Positions 47,773 through 56,694 of a stretch of 64,000 bases of DNA are shown here, piece after piece. Position numbers and translations under genes: made by a program. Under the pieces are notes generated by a model. It did no database searches and had not been told where the DNA came from. It worked only from the letters and a program-made list of their open reading frames with translations. The stretch is from NCBI GenBank assembly GCA_041748615.1, contig JBGTCY010000015.1, positions 24,486 through 88,485 of the forward strand, in the 5' to 3' direction. This stretch comes from JBGTCY01 sp041748615 (GTDB lineage Bacteria > Bacteroidota > Bacteroidia > Chitinophagales > CAIOSU01). The number at the start of each line of letters is the position of its first letter. The stretch's first letter is position 1.

Positions 47773-47863
47773 AGGGCTGTTCTAAAAATTACCATATACC
47801 CCTTCTCCTTTGGAGAAGGAAGGGATGAGGCAAATCAAAAAGAGCAATTTTTAGAACAGCCCT
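47773..47863. repeat. 91-bp inverted-repeat element between yicC and gmk
   Basis: AGGGCTGTTCTAAAAATT (47773-47790) and its exact reverse complement (47846-47863) bound a region with an internal hairpin, CCTTCTCC-TTT-GGAGAAGG. Arms of 18 bp with no mismatch, total 91 bp: a MITE-like or repetitive palindromic element. Just upstream (47725-47772) lies TTAGATGT-type low-complexity sequence. Confidence 0.85.
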
Positions 47864-47885
47864 TTAGATTTTGAAAAGCGGTTCA

Positions 47886-48455
47886 ATGGAAAAAGTAATT
47901 GTATTTACAGCGCCTTCCGGGGCGGGAAAAACCACCATCGTGCACCGGATGCTGAAGTCGGAGTCAAGATTAGCATTTTCTGTTTCCGCTACCACCCGTC
48001 CTCAGCGTGATTACGAAAAGCATGGCAAAGACTACCATTTTCTTACAGCGGAGGATTTCAAAAACAAAATCAACACGGGAGCATTTATTGAGTGGGAAGA
48101 AGTCTATCCCGGAATTTTTTACGGTACGCTTACCGAAGAGGTCAGCCGCCTTGCGGCTGATGGAAAAACCGTGGTCTTTGACATTGATGTGCATGGGGCG
48201 ATGAACATCAAAAAAAAATATGGTGAAAACGCGTTGACCATTTTTGTCAGACCGCCTAACCTCAATGTGCTGCGCCAAAGACTGATGGCAAGAAAATCAG
48301 AATCTGACGAAACCCTGACAAAGCGACTAGAACGGGCGGGATATGAGTTAGGATTTGAGCATCAATTCGATTATATTGTAGTAAATGACGACCTCGAAAC
48401 AGCCGTAATTGAAACACGGGGGATTATTGGCAGGTTTCTTGATTCCACACAGTAA
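47886..48455 (+). CDS. gmk: Guanylate kinase
   Basis: 189 residues from the ATG at 47886 (an in-frame TTG at 47871 falls eight bases beyond the repeat element). P-loop FTAPSGAGKTTIV, S-A-T-T-R-P GMP-binding motif and the lid R-x-x-R region are present. Phosphorylates GMP to GDP with ATP. Together with guaB at 15.4 kb it belongs to guanine nucleotide supply, but the two are not linked. Confidence 0.96.
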   Translation: MEKVIVFTAPSGAGKTTIVHRMLKSESRLAFSVSATTRPQRDYEKHGKDYHFLTAEDFKNKINTGAFIEWEEVYPGIFYGTLTEEVSRLAADGKTVVFDIDVHGAMNIKKKYGENALTIFVRPPNLNVLRQRLMARKSESDETLTKRLERAGYELGFEHQFDYIVVNDDLETAVIETRGIIGRFLDSTQ

Positions 48456-48487
48456 ACTTTTGAAAAATGCGGGCGTATAACAGAACC

Positions 48488-48874
48488 ATGATAACACAAA
48501 CCACCCAGGGTGTTAAAATTTCCGTGGAATCTTTTTTCCAGCAGGACTACTCGAACCCCGTCAACTTCGAGTTTATGTTTGCCTACAGAATCACCATCGA
48601 AAATACCAGCCCCCATGCTGTCAAGTTATTGAAACGTCATTGGCATATTTTCGATTCCATTGGCGAATTCAAAGAAGTGGAAGGCGTGGGTGTAGTGGGG
48701 AAACAACCGTTATTGCAACCGGGCGAGTATCATCAATATATTTCGGGATGCAGCCTGAAAAGCGAGATAGGCAGAATGTCGGGCGATTACCTGATGCAAC
48801 GGGTGGATGACGGCAAACTGTTCCGCGTGATTATCCCGGAGTTTGAATTGGTGGCTCCGCTGAAATTGAACTAA
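48488..48874 (+). CDS. apaG: ApaG protein
   Basis: 128 residues from the ATG at 48488; the frame extends to 48467, but homologous proteins begin at the M-x-T-Q-T-T-Q-G-V-K-I-S position. Fibronectin-III-like fold with R-H-W-H-I and PLLQPGEYHQYISGC. Linked to cobalt/magnesium phenotypes in enterobacteria, without an established biochemical role. The stop overlaps the stop of the convergent radA by three bases. Confidence 0.92.
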   Translation: MITQTTQGVKISVESFFQQDYSNPVNFEFMFAYRITIENTSPHAVKLLKRHWHIFDSIGEFKEVEGVGVVGKQPLLQPGEYHQYISGCSLKSEIGRMSGDYLMQRVDDGKLFRVIIPEFELVAPLKLN

Positions 48875-50244
48875 CTGAAAAGTTTGCCGCTCACTTCCTG
48901 CACTTTCCCGACAGGAATCACTTTTATTTTAAGTTTTGAACCGCTCAGGGCTTTCCTGTTTCCGGAGGGAATCAATATTTTTTCAAACCCCAGCTTATCG
49001 GCTTCAGTTACCCGTTGCTCAATCCTGTTCACCGCGCGAATTTCACCTGACAAGCCTACCTCGCCTGCGAAGCAGTAATTATAGGGAATAGGAGTATCAT
49101 CAAATGAAGACAGCAACGCGCACACGACCGCGAGGTCAATGGCGGGGTCTTCCACTTTCAAGCCTCCCGCGATGTTGAAGAAAACATCCTTAGTGCCGAA
49201 CTGAAATCCCAGCCTTTTCTCCAGCACCGCCAGCAGCATGTGCAGCCTGCGGGTATCAAAACCGGTGGATGAGCGTTGAGGCGTTCCGTAAACCGCTTGC
49301 GCCACCAACGCTTGCGTTTCAATCAGCATGGGGCGCATCCCTTCCACCATCGCGGCTATGGTGATGCCGCTCAGCAATTCTTCCCGTTCCGACAAGAGCA
49401 ACTCCGAAGGATTGCTCACCTGTCTTAAGCCGGTGTTTTGCATGTCATAGATTCCGATTTCCGAAGTGCTGCCAAAGCGGTTTTTGGAAGTGCGTAAAAT
49501 GCGGTAGTTGTGGTTGCGGTCGCCTTCAAATTGCAGCACAGTGTCCACGATGTGCTCTAATACTTTCGGTCCCGCGATGACGCCTTCCTTGGTGATATGC
49601 CCGATGAGAAAAACAGGCGTGCCGGATTCCTTAGCGTATCGCTGCATTTCTGCCGCGCATTCGCGAATCTGGCTCACGCTGCCGGGCGATGATTCAATGT
49701 AGGCAGTGTGCAGGGTTTGAATGGAGTCAATAATGACGATGTCGGGCTTCAGTTCCTTGAAGTGGTCGAAAATAATTTGCGTGTTGGTTTCCGTGAGGAT
49801 GTAGCAGTTAGATTTTTTGAAACCCATCCGTTTTGCCCGCATCCCGATTTGCTCACCACTTTCTTCCCCGCTCACGTAAGCGACTTTAGGCTCTTCAAAA
49901 CTCAACGCCAACTGCAGCAGCAAGGTGGATTTGCCGATACCCGGGTCGCCCGCAACAAGCACTACCGAACCCGGAACAATTCCTCCTCCCAACACGCGGT
50001 TCAATTCCATATCCTCAGTGACGATGCGGAAGGTTTGCAGTACATCAATCTCATCTAATCTTACCGGTTTCGCTTTTTCGCCTCTGCCGCCCCCGTTCGC
50101 GCCTGCTTTTCCGGCAGGAGGCTGGCGGCTGACGACTTCTTCCACATAGGTATTCCACTGCCCGCATGCCGCGCACCTGCCCATCCACTTGGGCGATGCC
50201 ACCCCGCAGCTTTGACAGATATAGGAGGTTTTGAGTTTGGACAT
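48871..50244 (-). CDS. radA: DNA repair protein RadA
   Basis: 457 residues from the ATG at 50244 (upstream ATG at 50262 adds six residues with no family counterpart). Zinc finger (YICQSCGVASPKWMGRC, C-x-x-C twice near residues 10-27), Walker A GDPGIGKST, the RadA KNRFG motif, and a Lon-like C-terminal domain (~290-457). It drives branch migration in recombination and aids RecA-dependent repair. Confidence 0.96.
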   Translation of the reverse strand: MSKLKTSYICQSCGVASPKWMGRCAACGQWNTYVEEVVSRQPPAGKAGANGGGRGEKAKPVRLDEIDVLQTFRIVTEDMELNRVLGGGIVPGSVVLVAGDPGIGKSTLLLQLALSFEEPKVAYVSGEESGEQIGMRAKRMGFKKSNCYILTETNTQIIFDHFKELKPDIVIIDSIQTLHTAYIESSPGSVSQIRECAAEMQRYAKESGTPVFLIGHITKEGVIAGPKVLEHIVDTVLQFEGDRNHNYRILRTSKNRFGSTSEIGIYDMQNTGLRQVSNPSELLLSEREELLSGITIAAMVEGMRPMLIETQALVAQAVYGTPQRSSTGFDTRRLHMLLAVLEKRLGFQFGTKDVFFNIAGGLKVEDPAIDLAVVCALLSSFDDTPIPYNYCFAGEVGLSGEIRAVNRIEQRVTEADKLGFEKILIPSGNRKALSGSKLKIKVIPVGKVQEVSGKLFS

Positions 50245-50320
50245 ACTGGTTTTATTCAGCAATATTAATCAAGTGAAATCCATCTCAGAGGGAGTTGACT
50301 TCCTCTATGTTCAGGATGAC

Positions 50321-51265
50321 TCAATGTCCGGTATACCACTCCACAAACTTTTTGATGCCGTCTTCAATGTTGGTAGCAGGCTGATAACCAAACATTTTTT
50401 GTGCTTTGGAAATGTCTGAGTAGGTTACCGGAACATCACCGGGCTGTTCGGGCTTCCAGATAATATTAGCTTTTTTATTCAGGCATTTTTCAATCAACGC
50501 TACCAGTTGCCGCAGTTCCACCACCTGTGAGTTGCCGATGTTGAAAATTTCAAACCCAAACGATTGATCCGCCAGTGTTACAAGAGCTTCAACAATATCG
50601 CCCACATAGGTATAGTCGCGCCTGGTGGTGCCATCGCCAAAAAGCGTGACAGGTTCACCCTGGTCTATGGCGCGGGTAAACCGGTGAATCGCCATCTCCG
50701 GTCGCTGACGCGGACCATATACGGTGAAGAAGCGCAGACAGGAAGTCGGGATTTTATAGAGATGATGATAAGTGTAACAAAACAACTCACACGCCCTTTT
50801 CGAAGCGGCATAAGGCGAGATGGGAAGTTCAATCGGGTCGCTTTCAGAAAAGGGAATTTTGCTGTTGATGCCGTAAACGGAGGAGGAAGAAGCAAAAACA
50901 AAATGCTTCACCGGAAATTCTTTCACACATTCCAGCAGGTTCAGAGTGCCTTTGATATTCACATCTTCATATAACTGGGGATGCAGGAGGGATGGCCGGA
51001 CACCCACCCGTGCGGCAATGTGATACACTACTTCAAAGCGATGGTCTTTGAAAAGCCGGCTGAGAAGTTCAGAATCCCTGATATCTCCTGCTGCCAATTG
51101 ATAGTTTGAATGCAGCAGTTGCTCCCTGATATGCTCCTCCTTGATGTCACGGGCATAAAAATCATCGAAATTATCGAGGCACACCACCCGGTGGCCGGCA
51201 GTCAGCAGCCGATCAGCCAAATGAGAGCCGATGAATCCGGCACCGCCTGTGATGAGGATGGTCAT
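50321..51265 (-). CDS. SDR-type nucleotide-sugar epimerase/dehydratase
   Basis: 314 residues. N-terminal GGAGFIGSH Rossmann motif, catalytic Tyr-x-x-x-Lys in SPYAASKRACE, and FFTVYGPRQRPEMAI sugar-binding region, resembling UDP-glucuronate 4-epimerase-type enzymes. It would supply an epimerised NDP-sugar for the glycan locus to the right. It is the left-most gene I assign to that locus; the substrate is inferred. Confidence 0.88.
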   Translation of the reverse strand: MTILITGGAGFIGSHLADRLLTAGHRVVCLDNFDDFYARDIKEEHIREQLLHSNYQLAAGDIRDSELLSRLFKDHRFEVVYHIAARVGVRPSLLHPQLYEDVNIKGTLNLLECVKEFPVKHFVFASSSSVYGINSKIPFSESDPIELPISPYAASKRACELFCYTYHHLYKIPTSCLRFFTVYGPRQRPEMAIHRFTRAIDQGEPVTLFGDGTTRRDYTYVGDIVEALVTLADQSFGFEIFNIGNSQVVELRQLVALIEKCLNKKANIIWKPEQPGDVPVTYSDISKAQKMFGYQPATNIEDGIKKFVEWYTGH

Positions 51266-51439
51266 TGTATTTTTTCTGATAGTATCTTCAAACTGTTTAG
51301 AGCAAATCTAACCGGGTTGTTTGAATTTCATAAACAGCATTGATATGATAAAAATTAATTGCTAAGATTGTTTATCTAAAACACTGAAGCAATCTTACAT
51401 TTTAGAGTGCATTTATAATCCGATGAAATTTAAATTATC

Positions 51440-53071
51440 ATGAAGTTTAAAGGCAAAAAAATATATAATTCAATATATTTTCATTTATTTTTCGTTCTGG
51501 TATATTTTCTTCTTTTTTTTATTTCCCGGTATCCTTTTTACAAATTTTTCCCTGTTCCGTTGATGGTGGCGGCTGACGGTGGCGCTTATTATCATCTAGT
51601 TAATCAGATTGTGGAAGGCAAAGCTGCTTTTGGAAGGATCACTGCCGGCTATCCGCTTTTTATTCTGCTCGTGCATTTTTTTTCAGGTAAGGCGATTGCC
51701 CTTTATGTTGCCCAATCGGCAGTGGCATTGCTGTCGGGTTTATTTTTTATTACCCGTGTTTTTCGCCATTTCAAAGCTTTCACACCCCTTGCCTGTGTTG
51801 CGTTGGCAATGTTCATGATGCAGGACGGTACCCTGCGCAATGAAACTGCCAGTTTTCCAGAGTCGCTGATTATCTCCTCCCTATTGATTTTTCTCGGTTT
51901 GCTTTTGGAAGTTTTATACAAACCCGGGAAAATAAGCAGTCTCCTGCTGGGGGGTATAGCTGCCTATATCATACTGCTGAAATCATCGGGCATTTTTATG
52001 GCGGTTATTGTTTTTCTGCTGATTGTTTTTCTGCTGATGCGAAAAGATTACAAAACCCCGGTAATCGTTTTTCTGGGTTTTTTCCTGCCCCTGATGATAT
52101 ATGCCGTTTACAACAAAGCCACCATCAACAGATTTTCCGTCCTTTCCACGGAGCGGCTGGACGGAAAAAGGAAGTCATCCCACCTGCCGGAGGTGCCCGG
52201 CACTGACGCTCATACAACGCGGAACCTCTTTTACAAGATGGGCAGACAGTTTCCGGCCGGTCATCCCGTTTTTACCCTTCATCATTCCAAAAATTGCGAC
52301 ACTTTGTGGAGTGCTTATGTATCTTCAAGGTTCGGCACGCTTACAGTGAAAGATTCGCTTACCGGAAATTTGTTTGCTTTTGTGCGATTTGAAGCTTTCA
52401 ACGGGGTCAATCTTGATTCCCTGATCATGCATGGGGAATTTTCTGAAGCAGAAAAACAATGGTTTGCACAACACAGCGCATCACTGGATGGAAACAAGGT
52501 GAAATTTCACCCCGGAGGACTTGATAAAATCAAAGTATCAATCGTTGGATATTTCAGAAACATTTCCAGAAACCACCCTATATTTTATTACTCTGAAGTG
52601 CCTTACCGGTATGAGCACATTTTTATTACGAGGGAGTGGTCAACGCGCGCGGTGGAGCTGACCGGTGGAACGATGGACAACCGGAAATCGCTGATGCGCG
52701 AATATTTTATGCCTGAACCCCGCACAATGGATGATTATAAGGCACAGTATGAAGCCATGACCGTCCATCTCTTTTTTAAGGTGTATGATATTCTAAATAT
52801 CAGGTTCATCAGGCCTTTCACCCGGAATATCGTTTGGGCTTATCTGTTTTTACTGGCGGGAGCGGTAACCGTGGTCATTTATCTGCTGCATCTCAGGAAT
52901 GAGGCGGCTTTCTTCATGCTCACTTTATTGATGATATATATGGGCAGCAACCTTGTGTACGCCCTCTGGTCATTTTCGCTTGACCGCTACTCTCATTCAA
53001 CGGAGTTTATTCCCTATCTGATGGTGGCTTTTTTGCCCTTTCTGATAAAAGAGACTGCCTGGAAGAAATAA
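51440..53071 (+). CDS. Polytopic membrane protein, probably GT-C-like glycan enzyme
   Basis: 543 residues, about eleven hydrophobic segments plus a large soluble stretch (~225-410). An acidic DGGAYYHL at the start of the first loop recalls the catalytic loop of GT-C glycosyltransferases, but no family is certain. The last 109 codons are repeated, at about 93% nucleotide identity, at 54296-54622, where the rest of the gene is missing. Base composition is richer in G+C than the genes immediately to the right. Confidence 0.65.
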   Translation: MKFKGKKIYNSIYFHLFFVLVYFLLFFISRYPFYKFFPVPLMVAADGGAYYHLVNQIVEGKAAFGRITAGYPLFILLVHFFSGKAIALYVAQSAVALLSGLFFITRVFRHFKAFTPLACVALAMFMMQDGTLRNETASFPESLIISSLLIFLGLLLEVLYKPGKISSLLLGGIAAYIILLKSSGIFMAVIVFLLIVFLLMRKDYKTPVIVFLGFFLPLMIYAVYNKATINRFSVLSTERLDGKRKSSHLPEVPGTDAHTTRNLFYKMGRQFPAGHPVFTLHHSKNCDTLWSAYVSSRFGTLTVKDSLTGNLFAFVRFEAFNGVNLDSLIMHGEFSEAEKQWFAQHSASLDGNKVKFHPGGLDKIKVSIVGYFRNISRNHPIFYYSEVPYRYEHIFITREWSTRAVELTGGTMDNRKSLMREYFMPEPRTMDDYKAQYEAMTVHLFFKVYDILNIRFIRPFTRNIVWAYLFLLAGAVTVVIYLLHLRNEAAFFMLTLLMIYMGSNLVYALWSFSLDRYSHSTEFIPYLMVAFLPFLIKETAWKK

Positions 53072-53082
53072 AACTAAACGCG
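52745..53082. repeat. 338-bp direct repeat, copy 1 (3' end of the GT-C-like gene)
   Basis: Bases 52745-53082 align to 54296-54633 with about 22 substitutions and no indels. It covers the last ~109 codons of the membrane protein plus 11 bases, ending CTAAACGCG. Differences are mostly silent. Confidence 0.9.
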
Positions 53083-53115
53083 TGTTTTGAAATATGACTT
53101 GGAATGTTTCTCCTT
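53083..53115 (-). pseudogene. 33-bp remnant of the phytanoyl-dioxygenase gene 3' end
   Basis: On the minus strand AAGGAGAAACATTCC...ATTTCAAAACA matches, with four differences in 33 bases, the end of the dioxygenase fragment at 55415-55578. It starts on the base after repeat copy 1. The rest of 53116-53514 is AT-rich with no recognisable feature. Confidence 0.6.
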
Positions 53116-53514
53116 AATATACATAATGTGTGGTATTACAACTTTATTAAGAAGCCGTCTGACCGCTATATTTCGTTTAATTGACTTTTCGGAGTGGACT
53201 CAATATTAATATCCGTAATCGTTATTAGGATGCAAGACGATTTTATGCATTTCCCAGAAAAAACAGGAACGCTATCCTTGTTTTATCAGGATAGTACTTA
53301 ATGAGTCAATCTGTGATATCTGTAGAATAAAGTAATAGTAACATATATTATAGATTGATTTATTCAACTATAGATATTTATTCGTTTTAATAAAAATCTT
53401 GAGCTATTAGAGCCAAATCATTGTTAAGGTTATAATTTCTTATTATTTTGCGCTTTATTTAACGAATTATAGCTCAAAGTTTTTAATCGTTATTTATTAA
53501 AACAAATAAAATAT
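53116..53514. other. Gene-free AT-rich interval
   Basis: About 400 bp with no supportable gene. The only structure is a weak CTATCC/GGATAG hairpin near 53270-53295. It separates the remnant repeat from the methyltransferase gene and probably contains that gene's promoter. Confidence 0.5.
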
Positions 53515-54279
53515 ATGAACACATATCTTAGAGAAATATTAAAAAATAAACAATTTAAAGGAAAGGATGGAAAAATAATTGACTTGGACTGGAATGTGCC
53601 GGTAGAGGAAGGGAATAAATTACAAGAGCTTATTGAAGAATGTAATGCGACCTCAACGCTTGAGATAGGAACAGCATTAGGGATATCATCAATTTTTATA
53701 TGTGAGGCGATAGCAAAAAAGCCGGGTGCAAAACATATAACGATGGATCCGTATCAGGATTCTTTTTTTAAAAACAACGGATTATACAATATCGAGCAAG
53801 CCGGGTATCTGGATATAGTTGAGTTTTATAATGATTTCTCTTACCTGGTTTTGCCCGAATTGGTAAAAAAAAAAGTAAAAGTTGACTTTGCATTCATTGA
53901 CGGGTATCACACATATGATTATGCTTTTATTGATTTCTTTTTTTCTGACATACTCCTGAAGGCAGGAGGTATAATGGTGATTGATGATACAATATGGACT
54001 GCCGTAAAGAAGGTAGCGGAATATATTGCAACAAATCGGGCTTATAAATTGATTTATCCCCAACCTCGTAATACAGGGGTTCATGGATGGAAACATAAAC
54101 TCCTTGTTAACGGACTTAAGTTATTGGGTAAGTACGAAATAATAGACGAAAGAATAAGAAAGTATGATGAATATCAGCCTGCACACGAACTGCCGCTTTC
54201 TCCCCGCTTTCTCGCTTTTCGAAAAATTAAAGACGACTCCGATTTTCGTTTAGAGGAAACATTTCATAAAGTTTTTTAA
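53515..54279 (+). CDS. Class-I SAM-dependent methyltransferase (CmcI/Methyltransf_24-like)
   Basis: 254 residues. SAM-binding motif I LEIGTALGISSIFI (~50-63), acidic motif II D-P-Y, and VDFAFIDGYHTYDYAFIDF followed by LLKAGGIMVIDD, the arrangement of O-methyltransferases of the Methyltransf_24/CmcI type. It may methylate a sugar hydroxyl of the surface glycan. AT-rich relative to the flanking genes and lying between the two direct-repeat copies, so it was probably brought in as a separate cassette. Confidence 0.85.
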   Translation: MNTYLREILKNKQFKGKDGKIIDLDWNVPVEEGNKLQELIEECNATSTLEIGTALGISSIFICEAIAKKPGAKHITMDPYQDSFFKNNGLYNIEQAGYLDIVEFYNDFSYLVLPELVKKKVKVDFAFIDGYHTYDYAFIDFFFSDILLKAGGIMVIDDTIWTAVKKVAEYIATNRAYKLIYPQPRNTGVHGWKHKLLVNGLKLLGKYEIIDERIRKYDEYQPAHELPLSPRFLAFRKIKDDSDFRLEETFHKVF

Positions 54280-54295
54280 GTTTTTGCCTTATAAT

Positions 54296-54622
54296 CAGTA
54301 TGCTGCCATGACCGGCCATCTCTTTTTTAAGGTGTATGATATTCTAAATATCAGGTTCATCAGGCCTTTCACCCGGAATATCGTGTGGGCTTATTTGTTT
54401 TTGCTGGTGGGAGCGGCAACGATTGTCATTTACCTGCTGCATCTCAGAAATGAGGCGGCTTTCTTTATGCTCACTTTATTAATGATTTACATGGGCAGCA
54501 ACCTTGTGTACGCCCTCTGGTCATTTTCGCTTGACCGCTACTCTCACCCAACAGAGTTTATTCCCTACCTAATGGTGGCTTTTTTGCCCTTTCTGATAAA
54601 AGAGACTGCCTGGAAGAAATAA
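54296..54622 (+). pseudogene. 3' end of a second GT-C-like gene (truncated copy)
   Basis: About 109 codons nearly identical to the C-terminal part of the gene at 51440-53071; N-terminal ~435 codons are absent. The frame remains open (an in-frame TTG at 54284 could serve as a start) and most differences are silent, implying the donor was a functional gene. Not expected to be functional alone. Confidence 0.85.
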
Positions 54623-54633
54623 AACTAAACGCG
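54296..54633. repeat. 338-bp direct repeat, copy 2
   Basis: Partner of 52745-53082, same orientation, start-to-start distance 1551 bp. Its last bases (CTAAACGCG) are also the last codons of the convergent FkbM gene at 54625-55410. Confidence 0.9.
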
Positions 54634-55410
54634 CACAAACAGCAACTCCAGTGAAAAGTATTTAAATTTTTCGCGCGGCAAATTGAATACCTCATAGCCG
54701 GCTTTCTTGAGTTCGCGCTTCAGTTGGCTGACTCTGTAAAAGAAGTCAAACATTTCCTCCAAGTTGCCTGAAGGCCGTTCAAACTCAATAATAATCTGCT
54801 CAGGAAAAATATTTTGATGTATCATTTGCTCCAAAACCGGCAGAGCTGCGCCTTCAATATCAGCTTTAAATACGTCAATTCTTGAGTGGTTATTAATACT
54901 CATCAATGTCTGAATGGTCTTGCATTCGGCTTCAAAATATTTATTTCCCTGAGGATAGATTGCAGAAGATGAACCACCATGTTCAGGGATAAAAAATTTA
55001 AGGGTGGTATTTTCTGTCCAAACTCCCAGCGGGAAAAATTTAAAATGAGCATTTGATGAATGCGTCTTCATGTATTCAATACTTTCCGGTGTCGGGTCAT
55101 ACATGAAGATATTACAGCCAAACATTCCGGAAACAGCAAGGTCAAAACTTACATCTCTCAAAATTCCAACAGAATAGATGATGCTAGAGGGATCAATTTT
55201 TTTTCTTTTGTCCAAAAAATAGTTACCAACCGGAAAATGATGTTCATTTATTGGAGAGATTTCATCAAGATATTTTTTAGTAAGCACCCGTTCAGCATTG
55301 AACATATAAAACATATTACCATATTTTATATGTTTTTTGATGGTTGAGATAAAGAGCTTGAAAAAAACTCCTTTCCTGATTGATTGGGTAACTTTTTGAA
55401 TAAGTGACAA
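54625..55410 (-). CDS. FkbM-family methyltransferase (A)
   Basis: 261 residues. FkbM signatures: IFMYDPTPESIEYM (SAM acidic loop) and IDVFKADIEGAALPVLE, then IIIEFERPS. FkbM enzymes O-methylate sugars or polyketides. It follows the dioxygenase remnant by four bases on the minus strand, the same relative place that FkbM B holds after the intact dioxygenase. Its stop lies inside the direct repeat. Confidence 0.88.
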   Translation of the reverse strand: MSLIQKVTQSIRKGVFFKLFISTIKKHIKYGNMFYMFNAERVLTKKYLDEISPINEHHFPVGNYFLDKRKKIDPSSIIYSVGILRDVSFDLAVSGMFGCNIFMYDPTPESIEYMKTHSSNAHFKFFPLGVWTENTTLKFFIPEHGGSSSAIYPQGNKYFEAECKTIQTLMSINNHSRIDVFKADIEGAALPVLEQMIHQNIFPEQIIIEFERPSGNLEEMFDFFYRVSQLKRELKKAGYEVFNLPREKFKYFSLELLFVRV

Positions 55411-55414
55411 AATA

Positions 55415-55578
55415 TTATTTTATAATTTGTTTTGAAATATGATCGGGAATGTTTCTTCTTATCCAGACATAATTGGTTAATGCATACCTGACTCCTTTTC
55501 TGATGGGCATCCCCCTGTGAAGGCCTCGGGTATCAACGAGTATAACAGTGCCTGCTTTGGCTGTGAATGTTTTCAGTT
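55415..55578 (-). pseudogene. 3' end of a phytanoyl-CoA-dioxygenase-like gene
   Basis: The minus strand encodes about 53 codons matching the C-terminus of the intact gene at 56695-57483 (AKAGTVIL-DTRGLHRGMPIR, Y-A-L-T-N-Y-x-W-I-R-R) to a TAA stop at 55415, then similarity ends abruptly at 55578. The remaining gap to 55769 contains no gene, only a CCCCG/CGGGG-flanked stretch near 55696-55732. Confidence 0.85.
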
Positions 55579-55769
55579 ACCTTGTAGTGTTTCATAGTTT
55601 TTTTTATCAGTCAAGTTTATACTTATAAAAAAATGTTACACAGTTGAAGCTTTTTTCGTTTTGAACACAAACCAAATTAATGTTTATTATAAACTATAGC
55701 CCAACCCCGTCAAAATTGACTTGACTTTTTTACTATCGGGGAAATTGTAGCAATTAATAAATATATAAA

Positions 55770-56684
55770 TTAAAATGAAGTAATTTTTTTTTCCAGATAA
55801 CCATTGATTCTCTGATAAATAGAAATTATAATATCATTTTTACGTAATTTATTTAAGTGGTTTTTTACGGCATTTTCAATTTCCTTGGAGATAACATTTT
55901 GTTCAGAAAAAAAATCAGCCAATTGCCAGGTGAAACCATGATGACCAAACAAATCACTAAGTAAAAGAAATTTTATAGCAGAGGCATTACTAGTATTCTT
56001 AAGTTTTACTGATAAATTTCTAAAGTAAAGCGATTCGATTACTACGGTTTGTCTTTTCTTAAAATATTCTTTTTTTCTTGCCCACCTTCCAACAGATCGT
56101 TGTTCAAAGATATAGAAATCGCTATTGTTTAAATAGCATTCTACATGACAATGTGTCTTTTGAGATTCGTGTATGGGCATAAGCCAGCTTTCAATTAATA
56201 ATCCCATTGTATTATTAAGTGATTTTGAAGCACCTTCCAAAACATCATATTCGCAGCCATGCACATCTAGCTTTATAAAATCAGGGTAAGGAATTTTGTT
56301 TATATCAAAAAAATCGTCAAGACTTATTCCAGGAACATTTATTATTCTTTTCACCTTTCTTGATTCAATATGTGGGTCTATCTGTTTTTGTAATTCTCTG
56401 TTAAAATTATAAACCGAAGAAGCGGAAGGTTCGACAGCAATATTGATATTGATGTTTTCTGATTTACGCCAAAGTGCTTTTGGAACTATCATCCCATTAG
56501 ATGTTTTTAAAATTTCTGCCTCAGGGTCAGGCTCAAATCTTATGTGATAAAAGGCATCTTGGTTTACTTCATTAAAGGGCTTAAAAATCTCACCCCTGGC
56601 GCCTCCATCAATGATGATAATTTTATTTTTTTCTAAAAAATCTTTAAAGTAAGGGTTATTTATTAGATATTTTCTTGAATACAT
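55770..56684 (-). CDS. FkbM-family methyltransferase (B)
   Basis: 304 residues. SAM motif IIIIDGGARGEIF, FEPDPEAEI, and FIKLDVHGCEYDVLEGA characteristic of FkbM, followed by LLIESW. AT-rich. It follows the intact dioxygenase gene by 10 bases and is distinct in sequence from FkbM A, so the same slot holds two different methyltransferases in the two modules. Target unknown; sugar O-methylation is most likely. Confidence 0.88.
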   Translation of the reverse strand: MYSRKYLINNPYFKDFLEKNKIIIIDGGARGEIFKPFNEVNQDAFYHIRFEPDPEAEILKTSNGMIVPKALWRKSENININIAVEPSASSVYNFNRELQKQIDPHIESRKVKRIINVPGISLDDFFDINKIPYPDFIKLDVHGCEYDVLEGASKSLNNTMGLLIESWLMPIHESQKTHCHVECYLNNSDFYIFEQRSVGRWARKKEYFKKRQTVVIESLYFRNLSVKLKNTSNASAIKFLLLSDLFGHHGFTWQLADFFSEQNVISKEIENAVKNHLNKLRKNDIIISIYQRINGYLEKKITSF

Positions 56685-56694
56685 GAGATGTAAG

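Noticed and set aside
50263..50320. GAGGGA/TTCCTC hairpin between radA and the epimerase gene as a terminator
   Set aside because: Six-base stem includes a wobble pair and no T run follows it in the direction of the epimerase gene.
53116..53514. Gene or insertion-sequence remnant in the AT-rich gap
   Set aside because: No frame of useful length and no match to neighbouring sequence beyond 53115.
55696..55732. CCCCG...CGGGG flanked segment as an insertion-sequence end
   Set aside because: Only a 5-bp stem, no transposase or target duplication visible.
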